Of a stretch of DNA of 64,000 bases, positions 54,068-62,174 are shown piece by piece; the first letter of the stretch is position 1, and each line of letters opens with the position of its first letter. The notes under the pieces are model-generated. The model made no database searches, was not told the origin of the DNA, and saw nothing but the letters and a program-made list of their open reading frames with translations. The translations under genes and the position numbers were made by a program. The stretch is from JAGGTJ01 sp964457545 (lineage in GTDB: Bacteria; Desulfobacterota; DSM-4660; Desulfatiglandales; Desulfatiglandaceae), in contig CAYWEN010000016.1 in the NCBI GenBank assembly GCA_964457545.1, forward strand, positions 272,257-336,256, given 5' to 3'.

Positions 54068-55162
54068 ATGCCAGCATCCCGTCGCAGAGAACTAACACCC
54101 TTTAATCTGTCGTTTCTCGATGTCATGTCGTGTGGCTTTGGCGCTGTAGTACTCCTTGTGCTCATAGTAAATGCCAACACAGTCAGTCATCGCAGAGAAA
54201 AACAGGCAGACCTGAACGCAGAGATAATACTCTTTAAACAGGAGATAATTGCAGCAAAACAACACCTCGCTGAACTTGAAAACAAACTTGAGAAAAAGCG
54301 CAACGACCTGAATCGCATACAAAAAAGGGCACTGACAGTTCTGGCCGAAATCAGTTATTTGAAAAAAGAGATATCAAACATAAAACAGATCGATCCTGCC
54401 CTTGAATCCCGCAGAAAGGGCCTTGAATCAAAACTCAGACTGCTCGATGAAACCCGTAGACGGCTTGTTGCAAAAACAAAGGCCAGTATGTCACAGGGCA
54501 GCAGGACAAGAAGGTTTGAAGGCGAAGGACATCGTCAATACCTTACAGGATTAAAGCTTGGAGGGCACAGGGTGGCAATTCTTGTAGATATTTCGGCATC
54601 CATGCTGGATCGCACCATACTTGGCATAATTCTTCGCAAAAACATGACAAAGGCACTAAAACGCTCATCAGCCAAATGGCGCCGTGTTCAAAGAACCGTT
54701 GAATGGATAGTGGCCAACCTGCCGCACGACTCAAGTTTTTGTATTATACCCTTCAATACCGACACCCCATCCCTTTCCTCGTCAAAAAAATGGGTCAGGG
54801 CAACAAACATACAGAACGTAAGCAGGATAATGGACAGATTCAAATCTCTTGTACCATCAGGGGGAACCAGTCTTGAAAAGGCCTTCGATACTGTTTCGGC
54901 TCTGTCCCCCGGACCTGACAACATAATTCTCATAACAGACGGGCTTCCCACCCAGGGAGAAAAAAGACCAAAAAAGTATACTGTTTCAGGCAAGGAAAGG
55001 ATGCGTCTGTTTGAAAAGGCCACAAGAAAACTACCCGATTCCATACCCGTAAACACCATCCTCTTTCCCATGGAAGGAGATGCTGTTGCATCTGCATTAT
55101 ACTGGAACCTTGCCGTTAAAACCAACGGCTCTTTTTTTACTCCGGCACAGGACTGGCCATGA
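54068..55162 (+). CDS. VWA-domain protein with TolR/ExbD-like membrane helix (first)
   Basis: The ATG at 54068 gives 364 residues starting MPASRRRELTPFNLSFLDVM. One membrane helix (about 14-36, FLDVMSCGFGAVVLLVLIV) has an Asp at its N-terminal third, as in TolR/ExbD helices (PLIDVMLVLLIIFMV-type). A coiled coil spans about 45-140. A von Willebrand A domain (about 170-360) has the full MIDAS: DISAS, SGGTS and ITDGLPT. The protein would be anchored in the inner membrane with a periplasmic VWA domain. It overlaps the second VWA gene by four bases (ATGA). A start 13 codons upstream is possible but less likely. Confidence 0.87.
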   Translation: MPASRRRELTPFNLSFLDVMSCGFGAVVLLVLIVNANTVSHRREKQADLNAEIILFKQEIIAAKQHLAELENKLEKKRNDLNRIQKRALTVLAEISYLKKEISNIKQIDPALESRRKGLESKLRLLDETRRRLVAKTKASMSQGSRTRRFEGEGHRQYLTGLKLGGHRVAILVDISASMLDRTILGIILRKNMTKALKRSSAKWRRVQRTVEWIVANLPHDSSFCIIPFNTDTPSLSSSKKWVRATNIQNVSRIMDRFKSLVPSGGTSLEKAFDTVSALSPGPDNIILITDGLPTQGEKRPKKYTVSGKERMRLFEKATRKLPDSIPVNTILFPMEGDAVASALYWNLAVKTNGSFFTPAQDWP

Positions 55163-56154
55163 AAAGACAAAAACATAACATGGATGTCTTTAACCTGTCA
55201 TTCCTCGATGTTATATCCTGCGGATTCGGAGCAATTATCCTGTTGCTTGTAATCTCAAAGGCATCTGAACCACTTGTGCTCAAAACAACAAGCAAAAACC
55301 TGAAATCAACGGTGCAAAGGCTTAAATATGAACTTGATGAAGTCAGACAAAAGTCAAGGACAATCAATCTTGAACTTGTCACAACCAGAAACAGGCTTGC
55401 AGAAAAAAAAGATAGACTTGCAAGACTCCGGAGTGAGAAAACATCCTTGACAGCACAGCTCAAGGCTGCCCAGACAGATATTAATGCCCGGAACAAAATA
55501 GAACAGCAGCTCGAGACAGCAATGCAAAAGCTTACAGAAGAGATGAAAAGGCTACAGAGCATGAAACCACGCCCTGTAAGGGAAAATATTATTGGGGGTG
55601 TGCCCGTTGACAGTGAATATATCATATTTGTAATCGACACCTCAGGGTCGATGTACCGTTACGCATGGAACCTTGTACAAAAAAAGATAAGGGAGATTCT
55701 ATCGATATATCCTCATGTTAAAGGGATTCAGGTAATGAATGACATGGGTGATTACATGTTTTCGCAATATGCCGGCCAGTGGATTCCTGATACTCCTGCA
55801 AGACGCAGGGTCATATTAAGGCGTCTTGCCAACTGGACACCTTTTTCCAACTCCAGTCCTGTAGAAGGTATAGAAGGTGCCATAGCAAGCTTCTGGAACC
55901 CGGGCAAGCGTATATCAATATACTATTTTGGAGATGACTTTTCGCATGGCTCCATCCAGGATGTATTAAATAAAGTAAACAGGCTGAACAGGCCGATAAC
56001 AGGAAGAAAAAGGCTGGTTCGTATTCATGCAGTTGGGTTCCCTACCCTTATCCTGCATGGAGGGAACTGGAACAATGTGGTCAGGTTTGCGGCCCTGATG
56101 CGCAAACTTGCCGAAGACAATAATGGCAGCTTTGTCGGCCTTAATGGACGGTAG
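55159..56154 (+). CDS. VWA-domain protein with TolR/ExbD-like membrane helix (second)
   Basis: A 331-residue paralogue-like partner. Residues 8-35 (MDVFNLSFLDVISCGFGAIILLLVI) repeat the N-terminal helix of the first VWA protein almost exactly, including the Asp. A coiled coil covers about 45-135 (VQRLKYELDEVRQKSRTINLELV...). The VWA domain (about 150-325) starts YIIFVIDTSGSM; the second MIDAS segment reads SNSSPVEG and the third YYFGDDFSHG, so the Thr of the second motif is replaced by Ser. The start overlaps the first VWA gene by four bases. It is the last gene of the cluster. Confidence 0.87.
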   Translation: MKRQKHNMDVFNLSFLDVISCGFGAIILLLVISKASEPLVLKTTSKNLKSTVQRLKYELDEVRQKSRTINLELVTTRNRLAEKKDRLARLRSEKTSLTAQLKAAQTDINARNKIEQQLETAMQKLTEEMKRLQSMKPRPVRENIIGGVPVDSEYIIFVIDTSGSMYRYAWNLVQKKIREILSIYPHVKGIQVMNDMGDYMFSQYAGQWIPDTPARRRVILRRLANWTPFSNSSPVEGIEGAIASFWNPGKRISIYYFGDDFSHGSIQDVLNKVNRLNRPITGRKRLVRIHAVGFPTLILHGGNWNNVVRFAALMRKLAEDNNGSFVGLNGR

Positions 56155-56418
56155 ATATGCACAAAATCATATATCCACTGCATACCAACAGGGGGACTCA
56201 AGCAGATATGAAAACATGCATTGAAATGCCCCGGCTTGAAACAAAACCGGTCTGCACAGAAAAAGGTTGAAAGGTATCTGGAATAATTATAGAATCAAGG
56301 TTCAGATATTTAACAAGATATGGGCAGACTGTTAATTTTTATCCATATATGGAGCAACAATCAACAGTCTGCAAGAAAACGGGGCAGGATAGAAAAGCAC
56401 ACAGTATGAGGACATAAA

Positions 56419-56850
56419 ATGCAACAAAACAATACCTTTCATAAGGTAACAGGAACTGAAAGACATATGTATGGGCCTGAAAAACTGCTTGTTTGCGGAT
56501 ATGCAAAAGATGAACACAAACAAATTCTCAGGTTTTTGAGCAGACTGGGTTTTGAGGCCATTCCCGTGGTCTTTGTTTCAAACAATGATGCACACACCAC
56601 ATTGCATGACCTGTTAAAACGTAAAGGAAATACCGGTATTGGAAAAGATTCAGGATTGAAAAGGGCTGTAATTATGTCAGGCTTTACCGAAAAAAACCTC
56701 ACAACATTACTGTCTGCTTACAGAAAAGAGGGCCTTCCAAAACAACTTTGGGCAACCCTGACACCTACCTCGGAAAAATGGCCCATTAACTTTCTTTTAA
56801 ATGAACTGCAAAAAGAGGCCGAGGCAATTAATGCAAGGCGCAAGGAATAA
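56419..56850 (+). CDS. DUF3783 domain protein
   Basis: A 143-residue cytoplasmic protein with GAGGA eight bases upstream of the ATG. The core KLLVCGYAKDEHKQILRFLSRLGFEAIPVVFVSNNDAHTTLHDLL and the later RAVIMSGFTEKNLTTLLSAYRKEGLPKQLWATLTPTSEKWPINFLLNELQKEAEAINAR match DUF3783, which has no known function. It lies 264 bases after the envelope cluster and before a bidirectional terminator; membership in the cluster is not supported. Confidence 0.8.
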   Translation: MQQNNTFHKVTGTERHMYGPEKLLVCGYAKDEHKQILRFLSRLGFEAIPVVFVSNNDAHTTLHDLLKRKGNTGIGKDSGLKRAVIMSGFTEKNLTTLLSAYRKEGLPKQLWATLTPTSEKWPINFLLNELQKEAEAINARRKE

Positions 56851-57067
56851 TTCCGGTTTTTTATTCGTCTTTCGTTCATAAAAGGAATTGAAGGAACATG
56901 CTTGTACCGCCCATATAAAAAACAGGCGACCTTCCTGTCAGTACAACCAGGCACTATCCCGATTCTTTCTGGTCTCTATCCGAATTATCTAAAAAATCTG
57001 TTTCGGCCGCTCCTGTATCCTGAAAGATTCTTGCAATTCCCGGTATACATGGTCTCTACGTTCATAA

Positions 57068-57105
57068 AAAAGGGGCTTTCCTTAATCCAAAGAAAAGCCC
57101 CTTTT
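57068..57105. terminator. Bidirectional intrinsic terminator
   Basis: AAAAGGGGCTTT (57068-57079) pairs with AAAGCCCCTTTT (57094-57105). Both sides are T-rich in the respective direction (TTTTCTATTTTT on the plus strand, TTTTTTATG on the minus strand). It serves the converging DUF3783 gene and siroheme-protein gene. Confidence 0.88.
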
Positions 57106-57135
57106 CTATTTTTCTCAGCATTCACACAGGGTATC

Positions 57136-57810
57136 TTACCCTAACCCTATATCCTGTTTAAAGGTATCCAAACCAATGTTGGCAATCAGTGTGCCCAAAC
57201 GTTGCGGTTTGGTATGCCTCTCAAATCTTTCTATAATCCGTTTTACAAGATCAATGGCCTCATCATCATTAAGGCCTTCCGCTAAAAGCTGCGCAATCAT
57301 GGGTTTTGATGCAGCATTGCCTCCTACCACCACTTTCCATCCATTTTTTGTACCTATCAGGCCTATGTCTTTCACCCATGACTCGGCACAACATGTAGGA
57401 CATCCTGAAACACCTATCTTCATCTTTGAAGGAAGACTATATCCATGATAAAGTTCATCCAGCTTCATACCCATTCCAACAGCATCCTGCTGACCAATAC
57501 GGCAGAAGGTTGTGCCAGGGCAAAATTTAACACTGCGCACACACATACCAACGGCAGCGCCGGGCTTGATTGTCCCCAAATCCTGCCATACATTATCAAG
57601 ATCATCTTCCTTTAATCCAACAATAACCATACGCTGAGCACCGGTTATTTTTATGGCAGCAGCCCCATATTTTTCTGAAACATCAGCGATTGTGCGCAAA
57701 ACTTCCGGGGAACATATACCTCCTGGCAAGTGTGTTGCTATCGCAAATGTTTCTCCGTCTCTCTGTACCAGCGCTCCCTTATCCAATCTGTCCGTCTTCT
57801 TTTCTGCCAT
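57136..57810 (-). CDS. Small siroheme/4Fe-4S sulfite- or nitrite-reductase-like protein
   Basis: A 224-residue single-chain protein. Residues 20-70 are the ferredoxin-like half-domain (ATHLPGGICSPEVLRTIADVSEKYGAAAIKITGAQRMVIVGL). Residues 90-160 carry the siroheme and 4Fe-4S ligands (CVRSVKFCPGTTFCRIGQQD...GVSGCPTCCAESWVKDIG). This matches small assimilatory-type sulfite reductases of anaerobes, about half the length of the classical enzymes. It may reduce sulfite or nitrite, or act in siroheme-linked electron transfer. AGGAGG precedes the start. It is monocistronic and followed by the bidirectional terminator. Confidence 0.87.
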   Translation of the reverse strand: MAEKKTDRLDKGALVQRDGETFAIATHLPGGICSPEVLRTIADVSEKYGAAAIKITGAQRMVIVGLKEDDLDNVWQDLGTIKPGAAVGMCVRSVKFCPGTTFCRIGQQDAVGMGMKLDELYHGYSLPSKMKIGVSGCPTCCAESWVKDIGLIGTKNGWKVVVGGNAASKPMIAQLLAEGLNDDEAIDLVKRIIERFERHTKPQRLGTLIANIGLDTFKQDIGLG

Positions 57811-58523
57811 CTTCTGAAAACCTCCTTGATTACATTTTTAAAACACATTGAACAGTTTTTATCCATAAACGGCTATTTTTCATAATCCCGATGTCAAACA
57901 TGCAAAACCGCTTACAGAGCATATAAAACTCATTTATGGAAACAACAGCCTCTATACAGTAAAACCAGTCAACGGGCATGAAGAAATGAAAGGTCCACAG
58001 GCCCAGAATTGATTCATGTATGGACTCTGAGTATCCAAATCCAAACATTCAAGCAATAAACATACCGTTTAACACCGTATGGGGCAGATAAAGAATCAAC
58101 AACTACAACAGGCTTATATTACAGCAATAATCACAAAAGAAAACAGACTGGACATGTGTCTCACAGACAAATACTGTAAACATTACATGTCTCATAAACA
58201 GATATGAGACATATAGTGTTTCACATTTATCAGTACACCCGTCTTATCTATGTGATTATATAAGGAAAACATACAGAATATTTCCTGAGACACTACACTC
58301 GCCATAATGTACTAAACATTATGGTCTCTGTGCCCTTGATTTTCCTGGTCTTGCGCAAAAATTACCATTTACAGGCTGGCAACGCACCAATGTCCCCGGT
58401 CTATTCATGGGTGGGCGCTGATTATGCAGTTTTCATGTCTCATTGTCTCAACTGATCAACCCATTATACCAATCACTCTTCTGTTGAATATTCATGTATA
58501 AGGGATCTGTCTGTCAACGGTCG
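57811..58523. other. Hairpin- and repeat-rich intergenic region
   Basis: 713 AT-rich bases without a supported gene. It holds two or three dispersed-repeat copies (57855 on plus, about 57925 and 58351 on minus), the inverted repeat ATGTCTCAT/ATGAGACAT (58187-58195 and 58203-58212), and a second one, CCATAATG/CATTATGG (58302-58309 and 58317-58324). The words TGTCTCA and GAGACA recur several times between 58155 and 58450. A small RNA is possible. Confidence 0.5.
57855..57905 (+). repeat. Dispersed intergenic repeat copy
   Basis: GTTTTTATCCATAAACGGCT, ATTTTTCATAATCCCGATGT and CAAACATGC follow the whole 27554 copy with about one change in three to four bases. Confidence 0.65.
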
Positions 58524-60341
58524 TTATTGAATCAGGGCCTTTTTCATCCTTTGGAGGAACTCTTTTCTGTCTACATATGACTCAACCCTTAATTCAGACA
58601 GTTCCTTTCCCTGCCTGCTGATAAAAACAACAGTTGGAACACCCCGCACATTATATCGCCTTACAAGCATATCCTGATCAGGATGCCTTGAGGTCAAATC
58701 TACACGCAACATAACAAACTTGCGCTGTAATCTCCGTACATCCGGATCATTGAATACCCTGTTTTCCAGTTCCCTGCACGGCACACACCAGTCAGCATAA
58801 AAATCAAGGATCACAGGCATATCCGATGCTATAGCCTTCTTCAGTGCTGACTCATTATAGGGTTTCCAGTTAACAGACGGAACCGAATATATGCAAAAAA
58901 AGAAACAGACTGCAGCCCCTGTCACAAGCATAGCGCCAGCCAGTTTTTTCCCCCGTGAAAATGTCGGATTTCCTCTGCCTACGGATGTAATCCACCCAAG
59001 GTGAACACCTGCAACCATCATCACAGAGGCAAGAAGCGCAGTCTGCCAATTTCCGTATGGCAACAATGGCATTACAACATATACAGCCATTCCTGCAAGG
59101 ACCCAACCCAAAAGTTTTCTGACCCAGACCATCCATTCTCCTGAAACAGGCAACCGGTTTATACTACCGGAAAAAACAGCAAGCACAACAAGAGGCATCC
59201 CCATACCAAGGCTCAGGACAAAAAAATACAGAAAACCAAGCCAAGGATTGCCCTTTTGTCCTACATATGTCATCAGACCCAGGATAAAGGGGCCTATACA
59301 AGGTGCTGCAATAATCCCCAAAGTCAGTCCCATAAAAAGGCTGCCAAAATAACCGCCAAAATTTTTCGAGGCAAGAACTGTGATCCATGAGGGCAAGCGC
59401 AGCTCCCACAGGCCAAAAAAACTGAGGGCAAGTGCAAACAGGACAAAGGCAACTACAAGAAGGACAAAAGGATTCTGGAGCACAGATCCCAGCATGCCCC
59501 CAGACAGACTGGCAACAAGGCCAAGCATGGAATTGGTAATGGCAAGGCCGGTAACATACAGAAGAACATGAACATAACGAAGCCCGGCAAAACTCCCTCC
59601 CCCAAAATACGAAACTGTGATAGGCAACAGCGGATAGACACAGGGTGTCAGGTTAAGGGCAAGGCCGGCAAAAAAGACACCGGCAACAGTAACAAGAAAA
59701 CCGAACCGGGATGACCTGTCTGCAAACAGGTCCCTTTTCAACTCCAACCGGTTTGCATTGCGAAAGATTTCCCGGTTTATCCGTACAGAGGCAGCACCTT
59801 TTTTGACAACCCTTATTGTACTGTGCACAAGAACATTATCAGGAGGGACACATGACTGTTCAGAGCATGCCTGATATAACAATTTACCGGTTATCTCATA
59901 AAGACCCGGCCTAATATCAGAACCAACAGTCATAATGGCATAAATCAGGATACCCCCGGAATACAGTTCAAGGGGTTGAGGAAATGAATCAAATCGTTTC
60001 AGTATGGGCCTCGGGAAACGAATCTCACTGATAATTATACCTGATGATCGGGAAGAAAACACAACAGAGAGAGGGACAAGACCGGCTGCACCCTGAGCAT
60101 TTGCACTATGCACATACCAGGATTTGGCGATATCGAGTTTAACGGCAACAGGATACCTGCCTCCGGCAGGATACTGATTACGGGAACCGATAAACGCAAC
60201 TTTTACAATATGATGCGAATCAGAGAGAAAGGCAGCACAAACAGGGTCATGCACCCATAGGGCACAAGGCAAAGACATTAACACAGATGATATGAACACA
60301 AAAACACATTGCTTACGAAACAATCTCGCCAAAAGCTGCAT
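58524..60341 (-). CDS. dsbD: Thiol:disulfide interchange protein DsbD
   Basis: A 605-residue protein carrying electrons from cytoplasmic thioredoxin to the periplasm. The signal-like N-terminus precedes the DsbD-alpha domain, whose redox pair is in LYQACSEQSCVPP. The central membrane domain has about eight helices with the Cys pair in LTPCVYPLLP and IAAPCIGPFILG. The C-terminal thioredoxin-like domain carries DFYADWCVPCRELE. All three disulfide centres are thus present. Its 5' end overlaps the 3' end of mtaB by 29 bases. Confidence 0.93.
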   Translation of the reverse strand: MQLLARLFRKQCVFVFISSVLMSLPCALWVHDPVCAAFLSDSHHIVKVAFIGSRNQYPAGGRYPVAVKLDIAKSWYVHSANAQGAAGLVPLSVVFSSRSSGIIISEIRFPRPILKRFDSFPQPLELYSGGILIYAIMTVGSDIRPGLYEITGKLLYQACSEQSCVPPDNVLVHSTIRVVKKGAASVRINREIFRNANRLELKRDLFADRSSRFGFLVTVAGVFFAGLALNLTPCVYPLLPITVSYFGGGSFAGLRYVHVLLYVTGLAITNSMLGLVASLSGGMLGSVLQNPFVLLVVAFVLFALALSFFGLWELRLPSWITVLASKNFGGYFGSLFMGLTLGIIAAPCIGPFILGLMTYVGQKGNPWLGFLYFFVLSLGMGMPLVVLAVFSGSINRLPVSGEWMVWVRKLLGWVLAGMAVYVVMPLLPYGNWQTALLASVMMVAGVHLGWITSVGRGNPTFSRGKKLAGAMLVTGAAVCFFFCIYSVPSVNWKPYNESALKKAIASDMPVILDFYADWCVPCRELENRVFNDPDVRRLQRKFVMLRVDLTSRHPDQDMLVRRYNVRGVPTVVFISRQGKELSELRVESYVDRKEFLQRMKKALIQ

Positions 60342-61626
60342 CCTGTTTCACTTGTTTGATTGAGACATTACACACAGACCCCGGATTTATCCCGGCAGAA
60401 GAAAAGAGTACAGGAATATAGTTATCTGTAATCCCCCTCATAATGCCCTTTTTATGACAGTGCCAACCCTCAACAACAGTTGCAAACTTCATGTTCAGGC
60501 AGCGGGTATAAAACCTGCGTTTCTTTTCTCCTGCAAGGGAGCGCAACTGCGCTGTTCTCTGTTTTACTGTTCCGGAATTCACCCTTTCCTTGAAATCAAA
60601 GGCAGCAGTACCGTACCTTGGAGAAAACGGAAAGACATGAAAATAGGAAACCGGCAGATCCTGCAGACAGTAAAGGGTATTCATATGTTCTCTGTCAGTT
60701 TCACCAGGAAAACCTGAAATAACATCAACACCTATTGCAGCAAAAGGCGCCTTCATGTAAACAGAAGACACTACATCAGCAAAGTCACGTACAGTATATC
60801 TTCTTCCCATTCCCTGCAGAATATGATCGTCACCGCTTTGAAGTGATATGTGTAAATGTCTGCAGAGCCACTTTTCAGAAGCCATCATGTCGATCAGGCC
60901 AGAGTCAATCTCATCAGGTTCAATTGAACTGATCCTTATTCTCAGAGGCAGTTTTTCCCTATCAATGATCTTCAAAAGACCCGTCAGGCTCACACGCGGT
61001 TGCAGATCAACACCGTACTTTCCTATGTGAATACCTGTAAGGACCACCTCCTTAAAACCCTGGTCAGCCAGAGAACGTAGCATAAAAAGGACATCCCTGG
61101 GCATAAGGCTCCTGTAATGCCCCCGTGCAAAAGGAACAATACAGTAACTGCAAAAGGCCTCACATCCATCCTGTATCTTCAAAAAGGCACGGGACCTGCC
61201 CGGCAGACCTTTTACAGGCATAAAATCAAAGGGCCTTTTTCTGTCGAACTTCCTGCAAACTATCTTTTTTCCACCGGATACAAAAATTTCTTCTACAAGC
61301 CGAGGAACATCCTGTTTCACACAGTTGCCTGCAATAAGCGATATTCCGTCAATACCGGCAAGTTCATCAGGAAACACCTGAGCATAACAACCAATAGCTG
61401 CAACGCATCTTTCGGGATTTTCCCGTATAGCCTTTCTGATTGCCTGTCTGGACTGGCGTGATGCCTTTTGTGTAACAATGCAGGTGTTTACAATAATTAC
61501 ACCAGCTTTTTCTTTATCCTTTGCAGGGATCCATCCCGAATTGGCAAGAGCCTCTCCAAGATATGCGGATTCATACTGATTTACCTTGCATCCCAGAGTT
61601 ACAATCCTGAATGTCTTTTCATACAC
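60313..61626 (-). CDS. mtaB: tRNA t6A37 methylthiotransferase MtaB
   Basis: A radical-SAM methylthiotransferase that adds a methylthio group to t6A at position 37 of ANN-decoding tRNAs. The N-terminal UPF0004 domain is FRIVTLGCKVNQYES...VNTCIVTQKASRQSR, with three Cys for the auxiliary cluster. The radical-SAM motif is DGCEAFCSYCIVPFARG. The C-terminal TRAM-like part follows. VTLGCKVNQYE and the auxiliary pattern favour MtaB over RimO or MiaB. The GTG at 61626 is preferred (VYEKTFRIVT); an ATG at 61665 would overlap the ferredoxin gene by 23 bases. It overlaps dsbD by 29 bases at its end. Confidence 0.9.
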   Translation of the reverse strand: MYEKTFRIVTLGCKVNQYESAYLGEALANSGWIPAKDKEKAGVIIVNTCIVTQKASRQSRQAIRKAIRENPERCVAAIGCYAQVFPDELAGIDGISLIAGNCVKQDVPRLVEEIFVSGGKKIVCRKFDRKRPFDFMPVKGLPGRSRAFLKIQDGCEAFCSYCIVPFARGHYRSLMPRDVLFMLRSLADQGFKEVVLTGIHIGKYGVDLQPRVSLTGLLKIIDREKLPLRIRISSIEPDEIDSGLIDMMASEKWLCRHLHISLQSGDDHILQGMGRRYTVRDFADVVSSVYMKAPFAAIGVDVISGFPGETDREHMNTLYCLQDLPVSYFHVFPFSPRYGTAAFDFKERVNSGTVKQRTAQLRSLAGEKKRRFYTRCLNMKFATVVEGWHCHKKGIMRGITDNYIPVLFSSAGINPGSVCNVSIKQVKQDAAFGEIVS

Positions 61627-61642
61627 CTTGTTTCCAACGGCC

Positions 61643-62068
61643 CTAATAAAGCATGGCCTTGTCAAATTTCACCTTCATTGCACGGACAGGACATACCATT
61701 ACACACATCTCACAGGCGCTGCATTTGTCATCATCAAAAACCACCGTCATCCCGGGATGTTTTATATGCAAGGCACCAGTGGGACATACAGCAGTGCATG
61801 CTCCACAGTGAATGCACTTGTCTTCATTCCTCTTGACGTTTTGCCCCATGCTCTCGACCTTGATCCCAAGAGCTTTCAGGTATTGCACCCCTTTCTGAAA
61901 ATTTTTTTTGTGCCCGCTCAGCTCAAGCACCATAAAGCCTTCTTTTCTTGGATAGATGGCAGCCTTCAGAATATTAAATGAAAGGTCAAACCTTTTGACA
62001 AGATTAACGGCTATTGGTTCGTTTACAATCTTTCTGGGAAATCGCAACGACAACATCTTGGAGTACAT
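61643..62068 (-). CDS. NIL-domain / 2[4Fe-4S] ferredoxin protein
   Basis: The ATG at 62068 has AAGGA ten bases upstream and gives 141 residues. Residues 1-75 form a NIL domain (RFPRKIVNEPIAVNLVKRFDLSFNILKAAIYPRKEGFMVLELSG), a ligand-binding fold first seen at the C-terminus of methionine ABC ATPases. Residues 80-135 carry two 4Fe-4S motifs, CIHCGACTAVCPTGAL and CSACEMCVMVCPVRAM. Such proteins are common in sulfate-reducing and methanogenic organisms, where they are linked to sulfide incorporation in methionine or homocysteine synthesis. It is followed closely by mtaB. Confidence 0.9.
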   Translation of the reverse strand: MYSKMLSLRFPRKIVNEPIAVNLVKRFDLSFNILKAAIYPRKEGFMVLELSGHKKNFQKGVQYLKALGIKVESMGQNVKRNEDKCIHCGACTAVCPTGALHIKHPGMTVVFDDDKCSACEMCVMVCPVRAMKVKFDKAMLY

Positions 62069-62174
62069 AATATTTGTTTCCTTAATAATAACAGATAATA
62101 AAAATACCCCAGCCATAGAGGAGCCCCTGCAAGACAGATCATCTCCATGTGCATCAAAACCTGTTTAGGCAATA

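Noticed and set aside
52955..56154. Zorya anti-phage system
   Set aside because: Only the MotA-like channel protein is shared. ZorB (OmpA-like), ZorC, ZorD and ZorE are absent and the neighbours are envelope proteins.
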